Source: Schlegelella_A sp035995885
GTDB taxonomy: Bacteria; Pseudomonadota; Gammaproteobacteria; Burkholderiales; Burkholderiaceae_C
Direction of reading: 5' to 3'
DNA length: 64,000 nt
Assembly: GCA_035995885.1 (NCBI GenBank)
Contig: DASYKC010000214.1
Location: 1 to 64,000, forward strand
A program made the position numbers and the translations under genes. This document shows, piece by piece, positions 38,857 to 47,962 of the stretch. Within the stretch, counting starts at the first letter, position 1. The number at the start of each line of letters is the position of its first letter. The notes below the pieces were generated by a model, which saw only the letters and a program-made list of their open reading frames with translations, did not search any database and had not been told where the DNA came from.

Positions 38857-38884
38857 GATTCACCGCAACTGATTCACCGCAACT
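38857..38884. repeat. 14-bp direct tandem repeat upstream of csbD
   Basis: GATTCACCGCAACT occurs twice without spacer, ending 18 bases before the csbD start codon. Position suggests a regulatory or leader element; it may also be a simple duplication. Confidence 0.7.
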
Positions 38885-38902
38885 GTCAGCGAGAGGTACC
38901 GC

Positions 38903-39088
38903 ATGAACAAGGACCAGGTCAAGGGCCGCGTCGAGCAGGCCAAGGGCACCGTCAAGGAAAACACCGGCAAGGTCGTCGGCAATCAGAACCTCCGTAGCGA
39001 GGGCAACGTCGACAAGGCGGCCGGCAAGGCGCAGGCCACGTACGGCGACGCGAAGGAAAAGGTCAAGAGCGCCGTCGACAAGGCCTGA
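38903..39088 (+). CDS. csbD: CsbD-family stress protein
   Basis: A 61-residue, very hydrophilic Lys/Ala/Gly-rich protein of the CsbD family: it starts MNKDQVKGRVEQAKG and repeats the K-x-x-G/A-K pattern through to KEKVKSAVDKA. Members are strongly induced in stress and stationary phase in many bacteria; the molecular role is unclear. GAGAGG stands nine bases before the ATG, directly after the tandem repeat. A hairpin terminator follows 47 bases after the stop. Confidence 0.92.
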   Translation: MNKDQVKGRVEQAKGTVKENTGKVVGNQNLRSEGNVDKAAGKAQATYGDAKEKVKSAVDKA

Positions 39089-39135
39089 CGGCGAACCGGG
39101 TCGAGGCCGACGTCGACACGGCGCCGGCCCGTCAC

Positions 39136-39175
39136 AGCGGCAGTGTCGGGGCGACCCGGCACTGCCGCTTTCGTT
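39136..39175 (+). terminator. Terminator after csbD
   Basis: AGCGGCAGTG (39136-39145) pairs with CACTGCCGCT (39160-39169), with an inner CGGG/CCCG stem capped by GCGA, and is followed by TTCGTTTC. It lies between csbD and the convergent helicase gene. Confidence 0.78.
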
Positions 39176-41269
39176 TCAGGCCCAGAGCGAGCGCACCCGC
39201 GCCGCGACGTCGACGCTGCCGGCCGGTGCTGCGTCACTGCTGCCCGGGTCGACGCTCGCCGTCGGCGCGACCTGCTCGAAAAGGCCGTGCAGCGCCGGCG
39301 GCAGGAAGCGGCTGATCGAGCCGTAGACGTGGCGATCGCCGCGCGCCGCCTGCTGCGTGACGTAGAAGCGCTGCGGCACGAGCAGGTGGAGATGATGACG
39401 CGCCCGCGTCATCGCGACGTAGAGGAGGCGCCGCTCTTCCTCGATCTCGGCGGCGTTGCCGGTCGCCATGTCCGACGGCAGGCAACCGTCGACGACGCGC
39501 AGCACCGAGACCGCGCTCCACTCCTGGCCCTTGGCGGAATGGATCGTCGACAGGATCAGGTAGTCCTCGTCGTCGCCGCCGGGCCCGGACTCGTCGCTCG
39601 TCGCCGCCGGCGGATCGAGCGCGAGCTCGGTGAGGAAGCGCTCGCGCGACGGATAGCCGCCGGCGAGGCGGACGAGGTGGGCGACGTCGGCGGCGCGCGG
39701 TGCCGCGTCGTCGTGCAGGCGTTCGAGCAGCGGCAGGTACCAGCGCTCGACGGCGGCGAGCTCGCCCGGCCACGGCGAGCCGCTCGCGCGCAGCGCGGCG
39801 AAGAGCGCGGCGAACGCCGACCACGCGGCCGCGACCGCCGCGCTCGGCACGAAGGCGAGCAGCGATGCCGCCGGATCCTGCGCATCGGCGAGCGCGGCGA
39901 GCAGCCGGCCCGCGCTCGCCGCGCCGATGCCGGGGACGAGCTGCAGCGCGCGCAGGCCGGCGCGTTGGCCGCGCGGATTGGCGGCGAAGCGCAGCACGGC
40001 CAGGACGTCCTTGACGTGCGCCGCGTCGAGAAACCTGAGGCCGCCGTACTTGACGAACGGGATGTCGCGTCGCGCCAGCTCGAGCTCGAGCGCGTTGCTG
40101 TGCTGGGCGCTGCGAAAGAGGACCGCCTGGCTGCGCAGCGCCAGGCCGGATTCGCGCAGCGCGAGGACGCGCTCGGCGACCCATGACGCCTCGGCCGCTT
40201 CGTCGTCGACCCAGACCAGCGCCGGCCGCTCGGCGCTGTGCCGGTCGCTCCAGAGCGCCTTGGCGTGGCGCTCGGCGGCGAGGCCGATGACCGCGTTCGA
40301 CGCGGCGAGCAGCGGCGCCGTCGACCGGTAGTTCTGCTCGAGCGTGAGGACCGTCGCCGGCGGCGCGAAGCGGCCGGCGAAGTCGAGGATGTTGCGCACC
40401 TCGGCGGCGCGAAACGAATAGATCGACTGCGCGTCGTCGCCGACGACGGTGAGGCCGCTGCCGTCGGGACGCAGGCGAAAGACGATCTCGGCCTGGATCT
40501 TGTTGGTGTCCTGGTACTCGTCGACGAGGACGTGATCGAAGCGCGATGCGATTCGGGCGCCGACGACGGGATCGGCCATCGCCTCGGCCCACCAGACAAG
40601 CAGGTCGTCGAAGTCGAGGACGCGCTGGGCCTGCTTCTCGGCGGCGTAGGCAGCGAACAGGCGGCGCAGCGCCTCCTCGTGGTCGCGGCACCAGGGGAAG
40701 CTCTCGGCGAGCACTTCGCCGAGCGGCATTCTCGCGTTGACGGCGCGCGAGTAGATCGCCAGGCAGGTACCCTTCTGCGGAAAGCGGCGCGCGCCGCTCG
40801 CCAGGCCGAGACGCTGGCGCAGCAGGTGCACGAGGTCCTCGGAGTCGGCACGGTCGTCGACCGTGAACGACTCGTCGAGGCCGATCCGGGCGGCGACGCC
40901 GCGCAGGAGCCGCGCGCCGACGCTGTGGAAGGTGCCGCACCACGGCAGCCGCGGCGCCTGCTGCAGCGACGCCATGCCGAGCGCGTCGTGCAGGACGCGG
41001 CCGACGCGTCGTTCCATCTCGAGCGCGGCGCGGCGCGAGAACGTGAGCAGGAGCAGGTGCGCCGGATCGGCGCCGGCGAGGACGAGCCGGGCGACGCGCG
41101 CGGCGAGCGTCAGCGTCTTGCCCGAGCCCGCGCCGGCGACGATGAGCAGCGGCCCGATCGACGCCGAGCCGGCGTCGAGGCCGTGGCCGGCGGCGCGCCG
41201 CTGCGCGTCGTTGAGACCGGCCAGGAGCGGGCCGGCGGCGGCGGACGAGGACAGGACTCGGGCGGACAT
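39176..41269 (-). CDS. UvrD/Rep-family ATP-dependent DNA helicase
   Basis: A 697-residue superfamily 1A 3'-5' helicase. Motif I is VAGAGSGKT (about residue 46), motif II DEYQDTN, motif III GDDAQSIYSFR, motif IV QNYRST, motif V TIHSAKGQEW and motif VI VAMTRA. It is closer to the short UvrD-like paralogues common in betaproteobacteria than to UvrD or Rep proper, since it ends soon after motif VI without the UvrD C-terminal region. The ATG at 41269 has no clear ribosome site; upstream starts in frame are possible. Confidence 0.88.
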   Translation of the reverse strand: MSARVLSSSAAAGPLLAGLNDAQRRAAGHGLDAGSASIGPLLIVAGAGSGKTLTLAARVARLVLAGADPAHLLLLTFSRRAALEMERRVGRVLHDALGMASLQQAPRLPWCGTFHSVGARLLRGVAARIGLDESFTVDDRADSEDLVHLLRQRLGLASGARRFPQKGTCLAIYSRAVNARMPLGEVLAESFPWCRDHEEALRRLFAAYAAEKQAQRVLDFDDLLVWWAEAMADPVVGARIASRFDHVLVDEYQDTNKIQAEIVFRLRPDGSGLTVVGDDAQSIYSFRAAEVRNILDFAGRFAPPATVLTLEQNYRSTAPLLAASNAVIGLAAERHAKALWSDRHSAERPALVWVDDEAAEASWVAERVLALRESGLALRSQAVLFRSAQHSNALELELARRDIPFVKYGGLRFLDAAHVKDVLAVLRFAANPRGQRAGLRALQLVPGIGAASAGRLLAALADAQDPAASLLAFVPSAAVAAAWSAFAALFAALRASGSPWPGELAAVERWYLPLLERLHDDAAPRAADVAHLVRLAGGYPSRERFLTELALDPPAATSDESGPGGDDEDYLILSTIHSAKGQEWSAVSVLRVVDGCLPSDMATGNAAEIEEERRLLYVAMTRARHHLHLLVPQRFYVTQQAARGDRHVYGSISRFLPPALHGLFEQVAPTASVDPGSSDAAPAGSVDVAARVRSLWA

Positions 41270-41397
41270 GGGCGGCGGGAAGCGGCGTCGGGCGCCCGGG
41301 AAGCGATGAGGTGGACTGTAAATCCATCCAGCATCGCCGGCGCGAATCCTGCACATCCCGATCGCGGCTCTCGCTTCACTTCGCCGCGGCGCTGCCG

Positions 41398-43866
41398 ATG
41401 ACGTGCCATGAGCTGGGATTCGAAGCCGACCCGGCCGCGCATCGTCGCGGATCCGGCGTGACGACCGTCGTCGAGTCCCGACCGGCCGCGCTCGCCGGTC
41501 CGGAGCCGCAGTTGCCGCGCCTCGTGGGCCCGCCGGCGGCCGAGGTCGCGCCGCCCGTCGATACAACCCCGGCTCACGACGACGACGCGCGCTTCACGCA
41601 TCAGTTCACGGCCGAGTGGCTCGCCCTGCTGGTCGGCCTCGCCCTCGTCGGCATGCTGATCGGCTGGTCGCTCTACAAGGCGCACGAGACCGTCGACGCC
41701 ACCGAGCGCGACCGCCTGCGCGTGCAGGCGCACGTCGTCGACGACAACGTCGGCCAGCAGCTCGACGGCATGTACCGCGCGCTCGCCAGCGTGCGCGACG
41801 AGTTCCTGGCGACGCCCGTGCACAGCGTCTCGACGCTGCTCTCGGTGCGGCTGAAGGCGCTCAGCGACGCGATTCCGGGCGTCCGCTCGATGGCGCTCCT
41901 CGACGCCGACGGAACCGTCGTCGCCAGCAGCGTCAGCACGCTGCTCGGCCGCGACTTCTCGAACCGCGACTACTTCCTCAAGGCCCGCAACGGCCACGAC
42001 GCGCAGACGCTCTACGTCGCGGCGCCGCTCAAGACCGTGATCGACTCGTACACGGTCGTCTTCGTCCGCGCGATGTACACGCCGAACGGCAACTTCGCCG
42101 GCGCGGTCGCCGCCGCGCTCGAGCCGGAATACTTCAAGGTGCTGATGCGCTCGGTGATCTACGCGCCCGACATGTGGGTCGCGCTCGGCCACGGCGACGG
42201 CAAGGTGTTCGTGACCATGCCCGAGGATTCGCGCCGCATCCAGGGCGAATCGCAGCCGGCGTTCGCGGCGGTCGGGCAGCTGAAGGAAAACACCGCGACG
42301 CCGATCGTCATCGGCCCGATCGGCGGCTCGAACGAGACGCGGATGACGGCGCTGACCCAGATCTCGCCGCCGGCGCTGGCGATGGACAAGCCGCTGGTCA
42401 TCGCCGTCAGCCGTGCGCTGCCCGAGCTGTTCGCGCCCTGGCGCCAGCAGGCGCTCGCCAACCTCACCTTCTTCGCCCTGCTCGGCGCCGGCGCATCGTT
42501 CGGCCTCTACCGCGGCCAGTGGCGGCGCAAGTCCTACGCGTTGCTCGAGGCGAGCGCCGAGCGCGAGCGGCGCAAGAACGCCGAGCAGCTCGAGCTCGCC
42601 CTGCAGGGCGCCGACCTGGGCCTCTGGGACTGGGACGTGCGCAACGACCGCTTCAATCACAACGAGGTCGTGCCGCGCCACCTCGGCTACCAGCCCCACG
42701 AGCTCGGCGAAGCGGGAATGGCGTGGCGCGACCGCATCCATCGCGACGATGCCGAACGGCTGATCTCGTCGGTCGAGGCGCATTTCCGGCGCGAGACCGC
42801 GGCCTACGAGTGCGAGTTCCGCGTCCGCCACAAGGCGGGCCATTGGGTCTGGCTGCTGAGCCGCGGCAAGGTCGTCGAGCGCGACGCGCTCGACACGCCG
42901 GTGCGCATGACCGGCACCCACATGGACCTGACGCGCAGGAAGAGCGCCGAGGCGGCGGCGGAGCGGACCGCGGAGATGTTGCGCCGGACCGGCGAGCTCG
43001 CCCAGATCGGCGGCTGGGAGCTCGACCTGGCGTCGATGCGCCACGAGTGGACCGAGCAGGTCTTTCGCATCCACGAGCTCGAGCCCGGGACGACGCCGCG
43101 CCTCGAGGACGCGATGGGCTACTACCCGCCGGAAGGGCGGCCGTCGCTGCTGGCGGCGATCGAGGCGGGCGCGCGCGAAGGCGAGCCGTGGAACCTCGAG
43201 CTGCCGTTCGTCACCGCCAAGGGCAACCCGCGCTGGATTCGCGCCCAGGGCGTCGCCGTCTGCGAGGACGGCCGGCCGGTGCGCCTGCTCGGCACGTTCC
43301 AGGACATCACCGAGAAGAAGAACAACGCGCTCGAGCTGCATCGCCTCAACGAGGAGCTGACGCGGCTGTCGACGACCGATGCGCTCACCGAAGTCGGCAA
43401 CCGTCGTCTCTTCGACCTGACGCTGAAGGCGGAATGGCAGCGGGCGGCGCGCCGGCAGGCGCCGATCGGTCTGCTGATGATCGACGTCGATCACTTCAAG
43501 GAGTACAACGACCACTACGGCCATCCCGCCGGCGACACCGTGCTGCGCCAGATCGCGGCCATGGTCGGAGAGTCGGTGCGGCGCGGCGGCGAGCTGGTCG
43601 CCCGCTACGGCGGCGAGGAGTTCGCGCTGCTCCTTCCCGGCGCCGACCTCGACGCGACGCGCGCCGTCGCCGAGCGTTGCCGGCAGCGAATCATCGACGC
43701 CAAGATCGAGCATCGCGCGTCGACGACGTCGGCGTGGCTCGGCGTCAGCATCGGCGTTGCCAGCCAGGTGGCGACGGCCGGCGCCGACTGCGACGTCCTG
43801 GTCGAGATCGCCGACGCCGCCCTGTACCGCGCCAAGCGCTGCGGCCGCGGCCGGATCGAATTCTGA
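41398..43866 (+). CDS. Sensor diguanylate cyclase (Cache-PAS-PAS-GGDEF)
   Basis: An 822-residue membrane protein. A helix at about 65-85 and another near 360-380 flank a periplasmic Cache-like sensor domain (SNRDYFLKARNG). Two PAS domains with PAC-like ends (QGADLGLWDWDVRND; QIGGWELDLAS) follow, then a GGDEF domain with active-site RYGGEEF and DVDHFKEYNDHYGH. It would make cyclic-di-GMP in response to a ligand. The inhibitory RxxD site is replaced by RGGE. The start is uncertain: ATG 41398 or GTG 41458. Confidence 0.87.
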   Translation: MTCHELGFEADPAAHRRGSGVTTVVESRPAALAGPEPQLPRLVGPPAAEVAPPVDTTPAHDDDARFTHQFTAEWLALLVGLALVGMLIGWSLYKAHETVDATERDRLRVQAHVVDDNVGQQLDGMYRALASVRDEFLATPVHSVSTLLSVRLKALSDAIPGVRSMALLDADGTVVASSVSTLLGRDFSNRDYFLKARNGHDAQTLYVAAPLKTVIDSYTVVFVRAMYTPNGNFAGAVAAALEPEYFKVLMRSVIYAPDMWVALGHGDGKVFVTMPEDSRRIQGESQPAFAAVGQLKENTATPIVIGPIGGSNETRMTALTQISPPALAMDKPLVIAVSRALPELFAPWRQQALANLTFFALLGAGASFGLYRGQWRRKSYALLEASAERERRKNAEQLELALQGADLGLWDWDVRNDRFNHNEVVPRHLGYQPHELGEAGMAWRDRIHRDDAERLISSVEAHFRRETAAYECEFRVRHKAGHWVWLLSRGKVVERDALDTPVRMTGTHMDLTRRKSAEAAAERTAEMLRRTGELAQIGGWELDLASMRHEWTEQVFRIHELEPGTTPRLEDAMGYYPPEGRPSLLAAIEAGAREGEPWNLELPFVTAKGNPRWIRAQGVAVCEDGRPVRLLGTFQDITEKKNNALELHRLNEELTRLSTTDALTEVGNRRLFDLTLKAEWQRAARRQAPIGLLMIDVDHFKEYNDHYGHPAGDTVLRQIAAMVGESVRRGGELVARYGGEEFALLLPGADLDATRAVAERCRQRIIDAKIEHRASTTSAWLGVSIGVASQVATAGADCDVLVEIADAALYRAKRCGRGRIEF

Positions 43867-44062
43867 CCAGCCGCGGCGCAATCGCAGGCCATCGCAAGGA
43901 AACGCAAGCCGAGCGAAGACCGCAGAAGACGCCAAATGCGACCGTTCATCGGCAGTACGAAGGCGTCCTACAGCGGGTACGGAAAGGCACCGACTACCGT
44001 AACTGCCGCGCGCCGGTTTTAATGAGCCTGTTCCCGCTTCGACCCGATCCAAGGACCGCGTC

Positions 44063-44464
44063 ATGTCAATGCTCGAAGGCCTCGCTTCCACCCTCTCCGA
44101 GATGGGCTTCGTGCAGTTGGCGCTCGTCTTTCTCGCCGTCGGCACCTATTCCATGGCGATCAACGGCTCGTTCGGCGGCGGCGCCCGCAGCGGCGCGGCG
44201 AGCGCATCGTTCGCCGCGGCCGTCGGCTTCTCGGCGCTGACGCCGTCCTGGATGAGCGGCGTCATCTTCCTCTCGCTGGCGATCCTCGCGGTGGCGGCTT
44301 TCGCCGGCGCAGCGTGGGCGATGTCGGCGCTGCTCGGCCTCGGCGCAGAGCGCGGCGGCGTCGTCGCCGCCGAGAACGGGGACGACGAACGCGCTCCGGT
44401 TCGCTGGCCGGTGCCGCAGGCGATCCGCGCCTTGGCCGCGAGCGTGATCCGCTCGCCGCTCTAG
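44063..44464 (+). CDS. Small membrane protein of unknown function
   Basis: A 133-residue protein with two or three hydrophobic segments (about 15-33, 45-60 and 68-92) and a hydrophilic, acidic then basic C-terminal 40 residues. A Gly/Ser/Ala-rich loop (GSFGGGARSGAASASF) joins the first two. I do not recognise the family. The ATG follows AAGGA. The 196 bases separating it from the diguanylate cyclase gene hold no gene that I can see, but they include an AT-richer stretch (GGTTTTAATGAG) near 44015 that may be part of its promoter. Confidence 0.6.
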   Translation: MSMLEGLASTLSEMGFVQLALVFLAVGTYSMAINGSFGGGARSGAASASFAAAVGFSALTPSWMSGVIFLSLAILAVAAFAGAAWAMSALLGLGAERGGVVAAENGDDERAPVRWPVPQAIRALAASVIRSPL

Positions 44465-44641
44465 CGAATTCTGCGAAACCGGCGCGTCGGGAGCGCCGCG
44501 AGCGGCGACGCCGCGACGCCGGTCGGCGTGAGGCGCGTCGGCGCTCTCAACCCTCGCGAGGGGCGACGCCCATCGGCGTCAGCTACGACAGGCCCTTCAC
44601 GTCCGAGGACCTGCTCTGGGCGCGGCCGGCGCGCGCCGCGC

Positions 44642-45001
44642 TCAGTAGGCGGCGAGGACCAGTGCCAGCGCGATCGCCGCCGGCAGCGCCTGCACGAACA
44701 AGATCTTCTTCCCGACCGTCGCCGCGCCATAGATGCCGGCGACGACGACGCAGGCGAGGAAGAAGACCTTGACGCTCGTTCCGGCCGCGCCGAGCGACAG
44801 GCCCCAGACCAGGCCGGCGGCGAGGAAGCCGTTGTAGAGGCCCTGGTTGGCTGCCAGCACTTTCGACGCCGCCGCCTCGGCGGCGCTGTGGCGGAACGTC
44901 TTCAGGCCGAGCGGCTTGTCCCAGAGGAACATCTCGAGGACGAGGAACCAGACGTGGAGCAGCGCGACGAGCGCGACCAGGACATCGGCGGCGAGTCTCA
45001 T
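44642..45001 (-). CDS. DUF1304 membrane protein
   Basis: A 119-residue inner-membrane protein of the DUF1304 family, with four helices and the conserved start LVALLHVWFLVLEMFLWD followed by ANQGLYNGFLAAGL. Function is unknown; members are common single-copy genes in bacteria. It lies ten bases downstream of the wax-ester-synthase gene on the same strand and so is probably co-transcribed. The 177 bases beyond its stop hold only GC-rich sequence with no gene that I can see. Confidence 0.85.
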   Translation of the reverse strand: MRLAADVLVALVALLHVWFLVLEMFLWDKPLGLKTFRHSAAEAAASKVLAANQGLYNGFLAAGLVWGLSLGAAGTSVKVFFLACVVVAGIYGAATVGKKILFVQALPAAIALALVLAAY

Positions 45002-45011
45002 CGCGCCGCCT

Positions 45012-46691
45012 TCAGCGTGCGGCGGCGAGCGCGCGCGTCTTGCGCGGCTTCGTCGCCGGCTTGACCGCCTTGGCCGGCGCCGCGCGCGTTCGCGCGGCGA
45101 CGACGCGCAAGCGTGGCTGGCGCGCCTGCACCGGCTCGGGCTTGGCGCGCGCGCTGCGCCGCTTGGCGCGCGCCGGAGCGGTCGCCTTCGCCGCCGCGGC
45201 GGCGCTTGGCACGGATGCGGCTTCGCTCGCCGCCGGCGCAGCCAGCGCCGGGCCGACGAGCGCGCGCAAGGTCGCCATCGCCCGGCGCACGTGATTGCCG
45301 AGCTCGTGCACGTCGGGCACGGCGCGTCGGCACGCGATCAGGCCGAAGCAGAGCTGGTCGACGTGGCTTTGCGCGGTGATGTTGAGGGCGATGCCGTGGA
45401 CGACGATCGAGAGCGGGTAGTAGTCGGTCATCTTCGCGCCGCACAGGTAGACCGGGACGCGCGAGCCGGGGACGTTCGAGATCGTCACGTTGGTGAGGCG
45501 CAGCCAGTCGGCGATGCGCGAGCGGCCGTAGAGCGACGCCAGGCCGCTGATCAGCCACGGCGAGCCGAGCGACGGGAAGTCGGTCGGGATGACGCCGCGG
45601 AAGGTGCCCATCTCCTTCTTCATCGCCGCCGTGCCACGTTTGATCGCCTTCAGCCGCGCGGCCGGATCGGCGATCTCGGTGCCGAGGTCGATCAGCGTGC
45701 CGGCGACCTGGTTGTTGGCGGTCGTGTCGCCTTCCTGGCGCAGCGAGATCGGCACGCCGGCGACGAGCGACTTCTCGGGCAGCTCGCGGCCTTCCTTCAG
45801 GTACGAGCGCAGCGCCGTGCTGCAGAGCCACAGGACGACGTCGTTGATCGACGCACCGACCGCCTTGCCGGTCGCCTTGATCTCGGCCAGCGGCAGCGAG
45901 ACGGCAGCGAAGGCACGCTGGTTGGTGATCGAGTGGTTGAAAGGCGTCGCCGGCGCGAGCTTGAAGCGCGTCGACGGCGCTTCGGCCTTGCGCGCGGCGC
46001 GGTCCTCCTCGGATTCGCTGCGCCGCGTCGCGATCGCATCCCTGGCCGCGCCGTACGCGGTGCTCGCGACCTTCGGCAGCAGCTTGACGCTCTGCACGAG
46101 CTGCTGGATCTGGTTCTGCAGCGCCGCCGCCAGCAGCTCGGCGACGCCGAGCTGGTAGGTGTTCGCGCGCGACTCGCGCGGCGGCTTGACGGCGCGCGGC
46201 TCGGGCGTGAGGTCGAACATGCTGGTCGCCATCGCGACGCCGGCCTGGCCGTCGACCGCCGCGTGATGGACCTTGCCGTAGAAGCCGATGCGGCCGTCGG
46301 CGAGGCCCTCGATGACGTAGAACTCCCAGAGCGGCCGGCTGCGGTCGAGCAGCATCGAATGCAGTCGCGCGGCGAGCGCCTCGAGCTGCTCGATCGAGCC
46401 CGGCTTGGGCAGGACCATGAAGCGGACGTGGTAGTCGAGGTCGATGTCGTCGTCGTGGATCCAGACCGGATTGGCGAGATCGAACGGCATCAGGGCCAGC
46501 TTCCGCGTGAACACCGGCGCCAGGTGCATGCGCCTGGCCACGTGCGCCTTGACCTGCTCGTAGAAGCCCTCGCCGGCATAGCCCGCGGGCGGGTCGAACA
46601 GGTTGAGGCTGCCGACGTGCATCGGCATCTCGGCGCTTTCCATGTGCAGGAAGGCGCCGTCGACGATGCTGAGATGTTTCATCTGGGTCAT
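45012..46691 (-). CDS. Wax ester synthase/diacylglycerol acyltransferase with basic tail
   Basis: A 559-residue WS/DGAT enzyme that transfers acyl groups from acyl-CoA to fatty alcohols or diacylglycerol to make storage lipid. The catalytic motif HHAAVDG is at residues 142-148, and the conserved NNQVAGTL and NVTISNVPG follow. The domain ends near 479. The last 80 residues are Ala/Lys/Arg/Pro-rich, like histone H1 or AlgP/PhaF tails, and are not part of the family. GGGAGG precedes the ATG. DUF1304 follows on the same strand. Confidence 0.9.
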   Translation of the reverse strand: MTQMKHLSIVDGAFLHMESAEMPMHVGSLNLFDPPAGYAGEGFYEQVKAHVARRMHLAPVFTRKLALMPFDLANPVWIHDDDIDLDYHVRFMVLPKPGSIEQLEALAARLHSMLLDRSRPLWEFYVIEGLADGRIGFYGKVHHAAVDGQAGVAMATSMFDLTPEPRAVKPPRESRANTYQLGVAELLAAALQNQIQQLVQSVKLLPKVASTAYGAARDAIATRRSESEEDRAARKAEAPSTRFKLAPATPFNHSITNQRAFAAVSLPLAEIKATGKAVGASINDVVLWLCSTALRSYLKEGRELPEKSLVAGVPISLRQEGDTTANNQVAGTLIDLGTEIADPAARLKAIKRGTAAMKKEMGTFRGVIPTDFPSLGSPWLISGLASLYGRSRIADWLRLTNVTISNVPGSRVPVYLCGAKMTDYYPLSIVVHGIALNITAQSHVDQLCFGLIACRRAVPDVHELGNHVRRAMATLRALVGPALAAPAASEAASVPSAAAAAKATAPARAKRRSARAKPEPVQARQPRLRVVAARTRAAPAKAVKPATKPRKTRALAAAR

Positions 46692-46784
46692 GGCGTTCCT
46701 CCCGCTCTTTCGCGAACGCAGCCGTTGTAACCCCTTCGGCGCGGCGCCGACAGCGGGCTTGCACGGTGGCGCAGAATCCATGCG

Positions 46785-47852
46785 ATGGACCGCAGCCCCG
46801 GCACCGACGCCGCGCAGAACGCCGAGCGCAGCGCCTTCTACGAGCGCATCGGCCGGCTCGGCCTGACGCCCCTCTGGGAAGTGCTCGGCGCGCTCGTTCC
46901 GCCGCAGCCGAAGAGCCCGGTCGCGCCGGTTCACTTCCGCTACGACGCGATCCGGCCGCACGTCATCGAGGCCGGCCGGCTGATCAGCGCCGAGGAGGCC
47001 GAGCGGCGCGTCCTCGTCCTCGAGAACCCGGCGCTGCGCGGCCAGTCGTGCATCACCCAGTCGCTCTACGCCGGCCTGCAGCTGATCCTGCCCGGCGAGG
47101 TCGCCCCGGCGCATCGCCACACGCAGTCGGCGCTCCGCCTCGTCCTCGACGGCGAAGGCGCGTACACGGCGGTCGACGGCGAGCGCACGACGATGCGCTA
47201 CGGCGACTTCATCATCACGCCGTCGTGGACCTTCCACGATCACGGCAACGACGGCGGCGATCCGGTCGTCTGGCTCGACGGCCTCGACATCCCGCTGGTC
47301 CGCTTCCTCGACGCCGGCTTCGCCGAGAAGAGCGCGCTCACCTCGCGCGCCGACGCGCGCCCCGAAGGCGACGCGCTGCACCGCTACGGCAGCAACATGC
47401 TGCCGCTCGACCACGCACCGCTGGCGCACGAGCCGGCGCGCGTCTTCGTCTATCCGTTCGCGCGGACGCGCGAAGCGCTGCTCGGCCTTGCGCGCGCCGC
47501 GGCCGATCCTCACTTCGGCGTCAAGCAGCGCTTCGTCAACCCGGCGACGGGGCGATCGCCGATGCCGACGATCGGCACCTTCGCGCAGCGCCTGGCGAAG
47601 GGCTTCGCGACGCGGCCGTATCGCAGCAGCGACAGCACGGTCTGCGTCTGCCTCGAGGGCGGCGGCCGGGCGACGATTGGGAACGCGGGCGAGGCCGCGA
47701 GCGCATTCGACTTCGCGCCGCGCGACGTCTTCGTCGTGCCGTCGTGGCACGCGTTCACGCTCGCCGCGAGCGACGACACGATCCTGTTCAGCTTCTCCGA
47801 CCGGCCGGTGCAGGAAGTGCTCGGCCTCTGGCGCGAAGAGAAGATGGCGTGA
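46785..47852 (+). CDS. Gentisate 1,2-dioxygenase-like cupin protein
   Basis: A 355-residue bicupin. The first cupin has metal-binding residues in APAHRHTQSALR and WTFHDHGN, as in gentisate 1,2-dioxygenases that open the ring of gentisate with iron(II). The second cupin (about 230-345) carries FVVPSWHAFTL. No other gentisate-pathway gene (maleylpyruvate isomerase or fumarylpyruvate hydrolase) is near, so salicylate or 1-hydroxy-2-naphthoate dioxygenase activity is also possible. It diverges from the wax-ester-synthase gene. Confidence 0.82.
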   Translation: MDRSPGTDAAQNAERSAFYERIGRLGLTPLWEVLGALVPPQPKSPVAPVHFRYDAIRPHVIEAGRLISAEEAERRVLVLENPALRGQSCITQSLYAGLQLILPGEVAPAHRHTQSALRLVLDGEGAYTAVDGERTTMRYGDFIITPSWTFHDHGNDGGDPVVWLDGLDIPLVRFLDAGFAEKSALTSRADARPEGDALHRYGSNMLPLDHAPLAHEPARVFVYPFARTREALLGLARAAADPHFGVKQRFVNPATGRSPMPTIGTFAQRLAKGFATRPYRSSDSTVCVCLEGGGRATIGNAGEAASAFDFAPRDVFVVPSWHAFTLAASDDTILFSFSDRPVQEVLGLWREEKMA

Positions 47853-47962
47853 GCCGCGCGACCGGCTCGATGATCGTCGCCGGTTCCTAGCGCTACGGCG
47901 TAGCGCCGGCGGCGCGAGCGACGCAGAATCGCGCTCTCGACCGATACTCCGAGGAGACCGGC

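Noticed and set aside
41303..41360. tRNA-Tyr-like segment: GTGGA-CTGTAAA-TCCAT anticodon arm followed by a GCGAATCC T-arm-like stretch
   Set aside because: No matching acceptor stem or D-arm can be formed, the T-arm has a mismatch, and the long variable arm of bacterial tRNA-Tyr is missing. It is better read as an imperfect hairpin (GCGATG...CATCGC) between divergent genes.
44465..44641. Terminators or a small RNA between convergent genes
   Set aside because: The segment has repeated GACGCC/GGCGTC words that can pair in many ways, but no single convincing stem with a T-tract.
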